Assembly: GCA_019787685.1 (NCBI GenBank)
Contig: JAHNUO010000062.1
Location: 1 to 64,000, forward strand
DNA from: Chiua virens
Taxonomy: Eukaryota; Basidiomycota; Agaricomycetes; Boletales; Boletaceae
Reading direction: 5' to 3'
Length of the DNA stretch: 64,000 bases
A program made the translations under genes and the position numbers. Positions 47,501 through 58,609 of this stretch are shown here, piece after piece (position 1 is the first letter of the stretch; the number at the start of each line of letters is the position of its first letter). Under the pieces are notes generated by a model. That model did not search any database. It had not been told where the DNA came from and was given only the letters and a program-made list of their open reading frames with translations.

Positions 47501-49764
47501 TTCCGACCCCACCATTCCTGAGGATATCCCGCTCGTCCACCCACTCCCACTCCCATCATCTACTGATGACGTATTCGTTCCCGGATGGCTACCGTAGGAC
47601 CCTGCCGGAGATGCTGCGCTGTGTCCACCAGGACCTATGGGTACCAAGAAACTTGTGTCAACATTCGCTGGAGTGGAGGTCCAAGTGAGAGAAAAGCGAT
47701 CATACGGCCGACGCGTGCCATATCACGGAGTAGTAGTTGCGGGAAGCACGATGGGGGTGAAATAGGAAGTCCGCGATAAATATATGAAAGAAAGTTGAGC
47801 AACGTGGGAGTGGAAGATTCAAAGGGTGACGAGAGTTGTCGAATCGTCGTGTACGAAAATTCACAAAAAGGGTAGAAATAGAAGGTCAGCAGAATGAAAA
47901 GAGTGGATAAAGAGAAGCTCGAAGGAAATGGTCCGGGAGGAAATTTCCCAGTAAGAAGACGGCAGTGCGAAACGAATGAAAGCAAAATCGCGCGTGACAG
48001 AAAGTCAAGCACCACACTTTCAAATCTAGTTTATCCAGAACCCGGATAACGACGTCGAGAGGTGACGCAGGAATGACAGAAGCAACAAACGGGGGGGAAA
48101 GGATGGCGAACATGACGAAACGATGACTCACCAGGATCACTCGCGGGAGTGTTTGGGTGGGTTGGAGGAGTAAAGCGAGACAACGAGGAGTGTGGAGATG
48201 AATGACCGTGTCGTTGTTGATAAGGTCCAGAGGCAGACCGGTAGACATCATGCTATGCAAAGATGAACCGAATGAGTTCCCAAAAGAACGCAGCAAGCAG
48301 AGAAATAAGGAACGGGGAAGTTCAAGTTGCGAAATAGGGTCGGAAGGAGTCCCAACATAGGATGAGGAAAATATAAAAAGACCGATGAACGCACAAGCGA
48401 TGAAAGGCTGTGAGTGGCTTGAACATTGTAAACTATTCTTGGAGGACCTTCCACATGCTCCACAGTGATACCCACGTTCGCCATCGAATCGGCTGAAGAT
48501 GAGTAGTATTGCTCGGAAGTCCGCGAATAAGGGTGGCTTTGAGCTGGATAATTTGACGTTGCGGAAAACGGGGGACTGGCCCCCAGTGGAATCTGTTGGT
48601 CTATCACCGCACTGTTAGTAGTGTTGAGTTGATCCTGTGATGTAGAAGATGTGGATGTATGTTCTTGCGAAGTCGACTGTTGTGGAGGTAGATGCGTATA
48701 CGATTCAGGTAACGACGAGAGTAATTCTTGTAACCGTTGGCTCGCGAGTTCTTGGGGGGGTTGCCGATGTTCTTGGGACTAGAGACGGTCGAAATTTTGT
48801 GAGAATGAAAATATTCAAGATGAACGACGAAGGAAGTGCCTGACCTGACTTTGCATCGTGCGCTCATGATTTACTGGTCCTTGGGCGGAATGCGGAGGAT
48901 TTTCGAGCTGACCATGTGCTTCTGCAGGGTGACGATGGTGAGAATTCCTTTGTCGACGCGAAGTAGGTGAAATCTGGCGCTGTTGCATCCCCTGGTGCTG
49001 CGACTGGAAACGTGGTTGAGTGGGCAATGGACGACGCTGGAGAGGACACTCACTCGGTGAGGACCAAACCCAGGTGTACTGTGGAGAAATTGTGGGTCAT
49101 CGCTACTGATTGACACAGAACCCAAATTAGCTGCGGAAGTGGGATGCAATGCAGAATCACGGGAAATGGAAGCATTGTTGTACATGGTGTCGGAAAATGA
49201 GGGGTCAAAGGGAGCATCCCACCCGTCAGGATGTTGATAGTCAGGAATAGTGTCTGCAGGGGAGGGATAGTAAAAGGATAACCCAGAGACGATCATTGAT
49301 GAAGAAGGGGGTGAGGTGGAGGAAGAATTGGTTAGAGGGTCGGAAATAACTGTAGAAGGTGGATAGAAGGGGGTCTGTTGTGCTTGGTGAGGATGCCCGG
49401 TCGAAGAAGGGTGTGGATGGCGTTGAACGAAATGGGGCTGAGCGAAGGAGGGGTGTGTATGAGAAATGGAGGCGCTGGTTGAGTGTGAGGAGACGAGTTG
49501 TGCAGAACTCTGATGCAAGTTGGAGATGCTGCGGTGAGTCGACCTGGGAACTGGGAAGAATGAGCGAGCGAAGGAAAGGGCGGGAGGCGAAAGTTGGGAG
49601 AAGTAAACATGCGGAATGCGATCGCGCAAGATCAGTCAACGTTTGGCAGGAAATGCAACAAACGACGGGAGAAGAGTGATCGAGGAACAACATAGTACGG
49701 AGAGCGTACCTCCGGTGTCGTTTAGATAACGCAGATCCTCGTCTGGCGTCCGGCGGTTTTCCAT
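41595..49764 (-). CDS. Zn2Cys6 transcription factor with fungal-specific middle homology region, 24 exons
   Basis: Predicted 1530 aa. Exons (minus): 49764-49710, 49550-49054, 49003-48845, 48778-48395, 48252-48132, 47634-46743, 46034-46001, 45390-45290, 44722-44656, 44603-44133, 44076-44046, 43996-43885, 43828-43810, 43754-43676, 43623-43413, 43359-43143, 43095-42994, 42944-42845, 42790-42754, 42702-42606, 42555-42474, 42419-42376, 42323-41767, 41718-41595. Phases agree at every junction. Residues 1-700 are disordered (Ser/Pro/Gln), with DSESDDDDIEW. The zinc cluster is C707-x2-C710-x6-C717-x8-C726-x2-C729-x6-C736 (GACSYCKRLK, MKCDFPEGATSCKRCTSTG), followed by the helix NKREYLLAQIRHKDQIIGSL. 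The middle homology region (about 930-1240) has FQRCPFLFTVICAISSRYY and LPFLVNYSRLVMYSFGFQ. Targets unknown. Introns around the zinc-cluster exons are 708, 610 and 567 bp, so the gene could easily be split in two by annotation. The first junctions (49.7-48.1 kb) are least certain. Confidence 0.83.
44833..44950 (-). promoter_or_regulatory. possible internal promoter/leader inside an intron of the Zn2Cys6 gene
   Basis: Within the 567-bp intron (45289-44723), the minus strand carries a pyrimidine-rich tract (about 44950-44860) just before an ATG at 44832. That ATG opens a frame (MKRSASHSSIHSHDS) running in frame through the exon boundary into the exon at 44722-44656. Pyrimidine tracts before start codons are common in fungal leaders. 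This is inference. Confidence 0.35.
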
Positions 49765-50784
49765 TGCGGCTAATGGAGTGCGTATATGCGCCAAGTGTGA
49801 GGCTGGTCAGTGTGTGAGCGAGCGGTCAAGAGCGAGCGGTCGAGAGGTCGAATAGCAGGGAGTATGGCACGAGGCAGGCCGAACAAGGAAACGAATGAAT
49901 CAAGAGGAGGAGGATTCACGATGAGTTGAGATGGATTCGTCACGGGGCTGCGAATCGCCGTAGCGGACGGAAAGGCGATGGTGTCTAGTCTGGTTAGTGC
50001 CAGAAGTAGAATGACATGAGCGAATGCTCCTCGTAGACGGCATAAACGCACCGCTGACGACGCAAACAAGTCTTATGAACCGAAAATCCCCAGCAACACG
50101 GTCCTCGTTCCGTCTTCTCGCAGACACTGCCACAGAACGCGGTGCTTCGGGTTCACTTCACATCCCAAAGCCGGCACTGTCTTCCTCATCCCCGGGAGGA
50201 CCCACTCTTCATGACGTCAGTTTCGTTTCAATATCGTCGCTCATTGACAGTGCTCACCGCACTGGTCATCAGTCTGAGTCCAAGTAGGACTGGCGACGTT
50301 TGGGTGACGGATGGTTCGGGTTTTCCCGCGTTGGATCCGGCGCTACTAGCATTACGTTCCTCTATGAAGACAGTTGATCACTGGCACCCCTCTGCCATCT
50401 GAGGAAGTGTGTTGGGAAATCAACAAACCAGGAACCCCTTTTGCTTGAACTTCAAGAAACACAAGAAACAAATACAACCTTTCTCGAGACTCAACATGCA
50501 CAATGAAAAGTTCACATAATTGTACGTGACGATAATACTCGGACGCAACATATTCACACCTATTTCGACATTCTACTTAGTAAGTTATGCAATGAGACAA
50601 CTGACCATGGTCACAACAACCTCCGACTGGTCGGAACAATTATGAAAGCCGAAGCTATGCAACACTTATCCATCATGATGGAAAATGTTCCGAACATACG
50701 ACGGGCGCTGAGCTGCCGCCGTTGTTACCAGGCTTTCAATTCGACTTGCTCTCGCTCTTGTTCTCCTTCACAAAAATTTCGTCA
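49765..50784. other. divergent intergenic region between transcription factor and acyltransferase
   Basis: The genes on each side start at 49764 (minus) and 50785 (plus), so both promoters lie here. Short frames are present without recognisable content. Confidence 0.5.
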
Positions 50785-52764
50785 ATGCCTGGTTGGACAT
50801 TGTTAGACACCCATCCGACCCAGGGTCGCACCTTCCATCGTCCGCTGGACGTAGCAGAGAGTTGGTTTCTCTGGGGTAGCCTCTGCGACGGGGCCTCGGA
50901 CTGTATCTTTCGCGTTGAGCTGCATCTCAGCGGTACTGGCGGAAAGGATGCGCAACTCTTTTCCGACGCCAATATTGTCAAGGCATGGCTGTCCACAAAG
51001 AGGCGTTATCCCCTCGCCGGCGCCACCTTGGAGAGGCACCCAGGTTCTACTCCCGACGAGTCCGAGCCAGAACAAGGTATCCTCGCCGTGGCCGGGAACC
51101 CTCACTTCGTCGTACGGGAATGCGATCTCGCCACCCTCCGCCCACGCGAAATCGCCTTTGGGCACGTGGCATCTCCAGAGGAGGTGGATTCCCGGGTGGC
51201 AGACATTTACGACGGTCGACGCCCGCTTTCACAGAATTTGTTGACTCGATTGTATGTCTTTCGCGAGACCGGTAAGGACGACGTGGTCCACTTGGTGGCC
51301 TTGAAGATGCATTGCGTGGCGGATATGACCGCATCAGCCGGTTTCATCCGTTGCTTCTTAGACATGCTGGCTCGGGGAAGAGAGCCAGAGCCTACCCAGC
51401 TTCCGTTGGAAGATAGGTTGGCCGTGATGACGCCCTTAACGGAGCGTGAACCTGTCCAATTGCGCTCGATGAGTCCGGCAAGGCGACTATGGCGAAAGGC
51501 TGTCGCAAGCATTATATTCCAATCGCGGATGGAAAGGATACAGGTCGGCACTTTGTCTTGTAGTCTGAACTTGCGCGGATCCTCAACGTGTCTATATTGT
51601 TGTCGTAGGGTGGTCATACGCTTCCGTGTCGCCTCACGTCCGCGACATCTTTCATTCCTTCACGATCCCGCGAATCCTTCACCTTCCTCACGCCAGCAGA
51701 GACCGCTGTTGTGTTGGCCAACTGTCGTCGCCACAAAGTCACCTTTGGAAATGCATACCTCGCCATTGCTCAAGTAGCCATGACCCGGTTGCTTTACCGC
51801 TGGTACTTGCGCGGAGATATATCAGAGGAGGAATGGGAATATCGAAGGGAACAACCCAATATCATTGCAGGTCCATTCAGCCTTCGCTCCTATCTCGATC
51901 ACACCTGGTTTGAGAGCGGCGGTGGAGGGGAGTTTATGGTGGCAATTGGTACCTTCTTCTACCAGCTGCCGTTCATGACGCTCGGTGACACTGCAGCACG
52001 CTACCAACCCCGTGGACAGAATCCTGGTCTCTCGAACGGCGCACCGCCATTCTCGGAACTCCTCACGTTTGATCGCTTTCTGCATCGTGCCGAGTTAGTG
52101 AGGAAGCAGGGTATCGCGTTTTTCAAACACCCTCTCTTTCTGGAGATCGTACACGCATCGGACGCGCTGGTTCTTCAATATTTGCAACGAAGGACGCTGG
52201 ACTGGTTGGAACACATGGACGCTGCCAAAAACGGCGAGCAGAATGCGGACGAGGACGAGGAGCTCGCACCGATGGACATCCCGATGAACATCACGCATGG
52301 CGGCTCCAGCTTTGGTAACGTGAGTGTCTACCGCCATCGTGATATCCTGCGTTGACGGTTGTTGGCAGCTGGATTCGATACTGCCGCTTGAATACCCCTT
52401 GTCACCCACGCATCCGCTCTCGCCATTTTCATCTGTGCCACACCCATCCAAGGCAGGGTATGGCCAGCCGCCCTCGGGAATGGGTAGTTCGGCCCCGACG
52501 ATCGTGATACAGGACATCAGGACAGTTTACCATTCACGTCCCGGAGAAATTTACCTCGGTGCATGGACGTCAGGTGGACGACTGAAGATGTATGGCCTCT
52601 ATGACAGCAACATGCACAAGGAGGTGGTCGTGAAGGAATGGTTGGGTGAAATCAAAAGTGCAGTACTGTGGTATCTTGGTCGGACGCACGAGCCGCGCCA
52701 GGCCCTGAATCGTAGTGGCCAAGTTGAAACCGGGCTGGGGAAGGTCGAGCAAGCTAAATTATGA
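50785..52764 (+). CDS. CAT/condensation-fold acyltransferase-like protein
   Basis: Predicted 621 aa. Exons are 50785-51543, 51609-52319 and 52369-52764, phase 0 throughout. The N-terminal half has the layout of chloramphenicol-acetyltransferase-like folds (BAHD and condensation enzymes): TFHRPLDVAESWFLWG, AWLSTKRRYPLAGATLER, and the putative catalytic HxxxD as LKMHCVADMTASAGF (H176, D180). The C-terminal half has FLTPAETAVVLANCRRHKVT, typical of the second subdomain, and a final TVYHSRPGEIYLGAWTSGGR, then KMYGLYDSNMH. The ATG at 50785 is the first in the frame. It stands alone, without an adjacent NRPS, PKS or transporter gene, so the product cannot be predicted. A role in small-molecule acyl transfer is inferred from the fold. 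Confidence 0.85.
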
Positions 52765-53019
52765 AGTACATAAGAACGTAAAGAATATGCATGCGAGGTA
52801 GTTTTCTGCCGCTCGGAGTTGTAACTTGTCATGGGCATGCCTGCTGGCAGTGCTCATTTCACAATGGGTTCACCTAGAAATCAAATCATACTATGGTATG
52901 TATTGTCCCGACATCTAATCTAAGCTTACCCCTCGATCTCTCGCGCCTATCGTGCTGTTATAAAGGATTGTGAATGACTATCACGCTCCTAGCTAGTGCG
53001 CGTACAGCTTATCATCAAT

Positions 53020-53400
53020 TAATTGCATCACCTCGCCTTACGATCTCGTCGGCCCCGTGCTGCCTTGAGCGATCTCTCAAGCGAGAACGACGTGATAAAT
53101 CAGACATCATTCCCAGAAGAGGAACAGCTTCCGATGTTGTCAACGCTGGAAGATGTGTTTAGTTTTACGTGAGGATGTCATCGTATCTTTGATAATCCTG
53201 TTTTCCTGACGATTGTATGACGTTTAATCTGTCCAGCACAAAAGAACGGACATCCAGGACGTAACGCTTGAGCTCAGACGACTGGCATGACGTGTTTCTG
53301 TTTGCGGGCCCTCGCATAATTCTGCGCTGCCATGAAGATGAGAAATCACGATACTTCCTAAACACCCAAAAATTGACCTGGATCTGCAGATACGGCCATA
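53020..53400 (+). pseudogene. truncated copy of the gene at 54864-56499
   Basis: The DNA matches the neighbouring gene in order but with deletions: CTTACGATCTCGTCGGCC (about 53039), GCGAGAACGACG (about 53081), and the first splice site CAGTTTTACG then TGAGGAT (about 53162-53177). It then jumps to the third exon, whose translation reads DDWHDVFLFAGPRIILRCHE (from about 53275; DDWDGMFLFAGPHVILRCYE in the intact gene), and then to a match of the later intron end, AAATTGACCTGGATCTGCAG. Most of exon 2 is missing and the remnants are out of frame. Confidence 0.75.
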
Positions 53401-54863
53401 TCAATTCCGTCCGAATCACAACATACATCGATATAGACCTACCTCATACACTCATCCAACCGCAAACGAATCCCGATACCAGCCAGATTGTCCATGGTTA
53501 TCGCCTCTCCAATACTCGGCACGTAAGTAATACGGCGAACCCGGCAAGACATGTCTACTCAGCGTCCAAATCATCGCGACAAAATCGCCACTTCCTGTCC
53601 AGTACCTCTTCCTGCCCCTGGGCATGCTCTGGTTGCGTTTATCGTCCCTCCTAGCCATGCTCTATCTCGTCCTCATCGTCACTCACCGGACGGAACGATT
53701 CCCGACTGAATGAGCAGTGACCGCCCCCGGATCGTTGCGTTCACGTACCGTGGAAAGAGTCATTAGGGCGTGCACCGTCAGCTCAAAGATCCGATCCAGA
53801 GCGTACGTTCTCGACGACCGTCTTACGAGTGCCGTTCGAGGAGTTGGAGATTGTGTGATTATGGCCATATGCGGCTGGCTGAGGACCGAGAAGGTGAAGA
53901 TGAAGGCTGAGATAAGACGAAAAAGCCTGAGGTATTACAATAGGTTCCATCCAGAGCTTTGAAAGTACTCACTTGTTGGGAGGCTGAGGAAAGCAGCACC
54001 TTCACGATCGGTGTTGAGTACGAGAAAGGCATGAGAAAGTGTATGAAACGTGAATGAGGGAAGAATCGGGCCATGCAAGAGTGGTACAGGTTGACCCGGT
54101 TACATAACACAGAGAAGGAAAAGGTGGAGGTATAAGCTTGAAGAAAATGACGTCTATTAGTAGCAGGTGTGGAATAAAGCGGCTCAGTCACTTGTCAGAA
54201 CGTGCAAGAGAGGAACCTGTCAATCATATCAATGGGATCACGGTCAATACAGTAGTAATACTAACAGTGAGTTCGATCAAATCCAATGATCCTCAAGCCT
54301 TTGCGTCGCTTGAGCGTTCGCTTTGCCTTGACTCCGCCAGCGTGATATCACAGACTGCTCCGACTCCGATTCGCGTTATCATGATAAATTGGTTCAACGT
54401 TTCAACATGCGGGTTCTCGACCGACAATTGCCCGCAAAATGCGACTTGCCTCAGTACGTTCCCGCATAAGCTCACTACTGCGAGTTCTGAAATCTATCTG
54501 TCATGAAGGTGTCTATCATCATTGTCAGCCGTTTGCTTATTACCAGCAGTTAAAAAGCCACTGGCAGGTTCAAGTTACGCTGGCCTGTTCCTTGGTTCTA
54601 GCAGTAGCCCTCTAGTAATTCTCAGTGTCTGCCAGTGAACTGGGTCTCTCACCCAACTTGGATCGTGAATTGGGCGCAGAGACCCGCAGCACAGTCCCAA
54701 ATTCCAATGGTGTTGCGTCCGCGACTCATCGACCATCGACCATCGACCATCCATGATAATCAGCACTTTAGGCGCCAAACAAGCTACTACATGACTTGGG
54801 ATTCGCTGGGACATAGTGCGCGTACAAATTGTCGCGTTACCCATCTCGCACATCACTCCCACA
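53401..54863. other. intergenic, no gene recognised
   Basis: This separates the truncated and intact copies. It holds a short CATCGAC tandem run at about 54727-54750. No supported gene. The last 60 bp shares AGTGCGCGTACA with the flank of the truncated copy (about 52996), so the duplication extends slightly upstream of the start codon. Confidence 0.45.
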
Positions 54864-56499
54864 ATGATTTCGCCTTACGATCTCGTCGGCCCTGTGCTAC
54901 CTCAGGCGTTGCGGCTCACCAGATATCAAATTGCAGAAAACCTACCGGAAAACGCGAGCGATCTCTTGAGCGAGAACGACGCGATGAATCAGATGCCGTC
55001 TCCAGAAGAAGAACGACTTCTCTTAAGCAATGCGAATGTTGTTACCGCGCTGGAAAATGTGTTCAGTTTTACGTGAGGATATCACTTGGCCTTTGATGAT
55101 CTTGTTTCTTTGACGGTCGTCTGCCCCGCCCAGCTCAAAGGATCGCACGTCGAGGACCAGTAAATTGTCTCGCATGGAGTCCGTTCGCTTTCAGCGGGCA
55201 CTGTACCGAGCCTGGCTCATGTCGGTGCTTTATGGACCACGCCGGTTTGCACTGTCAATGCATTCCTTTGACGACTCATATGAAGATCAATCCGAAGAAT
55301 GGGAAAAGAAACTAGCAGATCTCGACAAGAGTAAGAAGGAACAGAAGGCATTTCTACAACAATATTCCTCTCAAGAGCTCTTGCAGATACGCAAAATAGC
55401 TCGGTTTCTCGTTTCGACTGCTGAATGGGGTGTCTGTGCAGAAGGACATGGATTAGGTGGGACGCGTGATGTTTGTGAGTGTTGGAATCCTATCGCAATC
55501 CCTACTAATCCTTGGGTTCAGACGATTGGGATGGCATGTTTCTTTTTGCGGGCCCTCACGTGATCCTGCGCTGCTACGAAGATGCGACATCACAACATCT
55601 CCCAGGAGGATATCTTGACGATGATGGCCTATACACGGAGTTTTTGACGGGTGCTTTCGACGAGATTGCTAAAGTACGCAAACTTGACGAGCCCATAGGA
55701 TTTGTTGGAACCATTCTCGACAATATTAATGGCGAGGATGACCTGTGTATGACCAATAATTATCCTCCGCACCCTACGCTAACCGGTTCGAACAGGCCGT
55801 CATTGCAATAGAGCCGGTAGTTTTGGTTGGCACTCGGATGCACCGACACTTCCCGACTTGTACAATGAAACGAGTGTGTCTTCTTTTTGCCACTTGTGTC
55901 TAGCGAAAAGCATACATAAATTGACTTGGACCTGTCAGACTGGGACTGCCTGAAAGGACAACTCCTCTCAGATTACGAATCTCTTGTTCCGAGATATTTA
56001 TTTTGCAACCTAACGGAAAAACCCATCAGACAGGCACTGAATGGTGACTGGTCGAAGCTACTCCGTCAAATGTTTCGTTGCAGAAGCGATGAGTACTCGC
56101 GATTGTCCAAGGAGGATTGGATCTGCGGCAGTTGTTGGACGTCCTTCATCCGGGATAACATATGGCGATGGCGACTCCAGAGAAAGCAGAAGGGTGCGCA
56201 TGCTCACACTGCACTGAATGACTAACCTGAGCATTGGCCGCTTCGAGCAGCCAGAGAGTCTATTGAGAAGGATTGCACGTGAGTATTCTTTTATGAGGCT
56301 ACGCGCCCCCGCAAACTGAATCATGATTCTTAGATTTGGCTATGATTGTGAGAAGCAATGCTACGAACCTGGCATGGCGCATGCGAAACAGTTCAATGTA
56401 TGTTATTCTGTCAAGTATCAGAGCTCTTCTGATCTATTCGTCTCCTCTTCCTAGCACCTCTGCAAGCCTGTTGAAGGACCAAACGTCCTTCGAGGGTGA
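54864..56499 (+). CDS. intact member of an uncharacterised basidiomycete gene family
   Basis: Predicted 414 aa. Exons are 54864-55072, 55134-55474, 55522-55746, 55796-55873, 55939-56193, 56251-56278, 56334-56397 and 56455-56499. All junctions are GT-AG and in phase. It begins MISPYDLVGPVLPQALRLTR. Later segments are ESVRFQRALYRAWLMSVLYG, SSQELLQIRKIARFLVSTAE, WDGMFLFAGPHVILRCYEDA, NINGED,DLCRHCNRAG, and a Cys-rich end (KDCTFGYDCEKQCYEPGMAH, NHLCKPVEGP). Helix-rich with scattered Cys/His near the C-terminus that could bind metal. I recognise the layout from lineage-specific hypothetical proteins of agaricomycetes but know no function. A truncated copy lies 1.5 kb upstream, consistent with a tandemly duplicating family. 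Confidence 0.8.
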
Positions 56500-56904
56500 C
56501 ATTCTACTAGTCTAAAGAATGACGTGTATGATACAACTGAAAATGAGTCTGGTTGTTCGCAACCGTGCTGAAATTTTGGAACGTCGTCTTCGACAATGGA
56601 AAGAAAGAGAAAGCGAGCATTATTGAGAACTTGTCTGCAGAGAGAACGTCACATGTGGCATGGCCGTGACAGTGTCGAGCAAAACGTTTGTCTCTATAGA
56701 TCTGCTCTGGTCTGGCGCTTCCTTCGGTTGACAATGCATCATAAAAGCGAGAGGGTCAATTTAAACTCCATGGTATTGTCGGAATAGAGCAGAAACTAGA
56801 CCGAGATGGAGCAGCTGATTGCGGAGAACTTAGGTCCATCCTAGGGTGAGTGCCGAAATAAGGACGATAAGACATGTACAAACACCACCTGTAGATCGCC
56901 GGTT
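56500..56904. other. intergenic, no gene recognised
   Basis: Short spacer between the family gene and a small candidate gene. Nothing else seen. Confidence 0.5.
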
Positions 56905-57234
56905 ATGCCACGAATTGTCAGATCAATCACAGCCAACTTCTTCCTCGGGGCTATCCTATGTGGCCATCACTTCGCCGTGGCCCTCCATGCTCGCAGTGGC
57001 AACTCCTACTACTCCCAAAGTATCGACATCAACGAATCACCTTTGTCCTTCATCAAGGCGATTCTTACCCTATCTTCTGGCTTTGACATCGCTATCGGAT
57101 TTGACCCCTCCTTCAATCTTCGCCAGGGCACTTTCAACATCTGCGTTGACGGTGATGGGGAACCTGAGAGCAAGAACTGTTACTTCAAGTTCCTCTCACT
57201 TACCCCCAGATGCATTATAGGAGTTTCGACATAA
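56905..57234 (+). CDS. small candidate secreted protein
   Basis: A 109-codon single-exon frame from the ATG at 56905. The first 30 residues (MPRIVRSITANFFLGAILCG, then HHFAVALHAR) look like a signal peptide: basic start, hydrophobic core, small residues at about 27-29. The remaining 80 residues contain four cysteines or fewer and no recognised domain. There is no homology support, so this could be a chance frame; small secreted proteins of this size are common in fungi. Confidence 0.33.
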   Translation: MPRIVRSITANFFLGAILCGHHFAVALHARSGNSYYSQSIDINESPLSFIKAILTLSSGFDIAIGFDPSFNLRQGTFNICVDGDGEPESKNCYFKFLSLTPRCIIGVST

Positions 57235-58609
57235 CGGGAAAGGGTATCAAAGTGACCAAGATGAGGCACAGGACCGTTTCTATTCCCTTAACACCCGAGA
57301 CACGAACAAAAAAGTCGAAGTGACAAAGTCCATAAATATTGAATAAAATATTCAAACTAAATAAGAGGATTTGCCCTAGGTACATATCTCAAACAAATTT
57401 TAATTATATAACTGAATTTGATGGATGAACTTATCGAGCTCGACAAATTGAGAAAATGAATGATTGTGATAGGTTACACATGTCATACAATATGTACTTT
57501 TTTGTATTTAACACGAATCCGGCAAATGATGTCCAGTATGTACATAGACAATTTTTTGTCTAATTTCCTTCTATGAATGCAACTTTATTCGAAATCATAT
57601 TTAGCAATGTTAAGTACATAAACAGATTGCGTGCATGTGGCACACAAATCTCAACACAAATCAAGGATATGTATAAACTATGAGAAATAGACATTTTTAA
57701 TCGCTAAGTCTAAATAGGTTGGAGCATATGCTAGAGCGGCCCACTGCCGGGTCCACTCAGGGGCCCGCGGTCGGCCCCTTCACCAAATACATGACACTGG
57801 CATCTATCGCATGGCATCCTAATGCTGCAAGGTAGGCCACTAGACCTAGAAGTGCAACACATAATAAAAAGCTGGTCATTTCTGCCAGTGGGTGAGCCCA
57901 CCAAGGGCGGAGTGGTGTCTAGACTACGCATAAGAGAGCAAGTGGTAGAGAATTTGCTGTTAACTGACAAGGTGCTGTCTCTTAGGAGACTTGACAGAAC
58001 GCGATGGAATAATCAGTGGCTAATGAAAGACAGTCAGAGAATGACCATCATGCATGCACCAGTAGTTCATGACTTACCTTCATTGTAGCCCGACCACCAC
58101 TCGGAATACTTTTTCGCAAGACCATTGGGTAAACTTTGCTAAGTGAGAGAGTGCAGAGACGCAGAGATGAGGGCTGATAGATAATTTCGCACATTACCTT
58201 AAGAGTTGGAGAAAACAAAAAAAGGCAGCCTAAATGGGAACAATGTATTGTCAAGTGTCATATCAGGGAACAAGTCAGTTACGGCTTTGGTTACAGCGGC
58301 TACAGTAGTTATGGCTCGGCTCGGCAGTTATGGCTCAGCTCAGCAACCCTACCTCCGATAGGAACAAGGGGATTATGATTTTGCCTTGTAATTTCAATGT
58401 CTTGTAGCTTCGTGGTCATAGTTTGTTTTCGGAGTAACCCTATAAAGGCGATCAGTGGCCCCGAAGGACAGTACGAAATCCTTGTCATGGATGATACAGT
58501 GAGTAACATGGCGTGGATTGCAATATCTCGCTGAAATACGTGTACACAGGACAATATAATAGGACGACTTAGCAAGTTAACCATCAATGATCCTTCACCA
58601 CTGGGCGAT
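57235..58609. other. AT-rich then mixed intergenic sequence left of the transposase
   Basis: 57.3-57.7 kb is strongly AT-rich and has a small hairpin (TTGAATA and TATTCAA around AAA, about 57338-57354). 57.7-58.6 kb is mixed, with frames under 120 codons and no recognised domain. The left terminus of the transposon should lie here, but I could not find an inverted repeat pair. Confidence 0.45.

Noticed and set aside
46700..47647. Stop at 46700 as the true end of an independent gene
   Set aside because: A GTACGT donor at 46742 leads to the zinc-cluster exon at 46034 with exact phase and conserved residues, so the stop is intronic in the preferred model.
54560..54640. Short inverted repeat CACTGGCAG and CTGCCAGTG
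   Set aside because: Nine-base arms about 60 bp apart with no other element features; this is likely chance.
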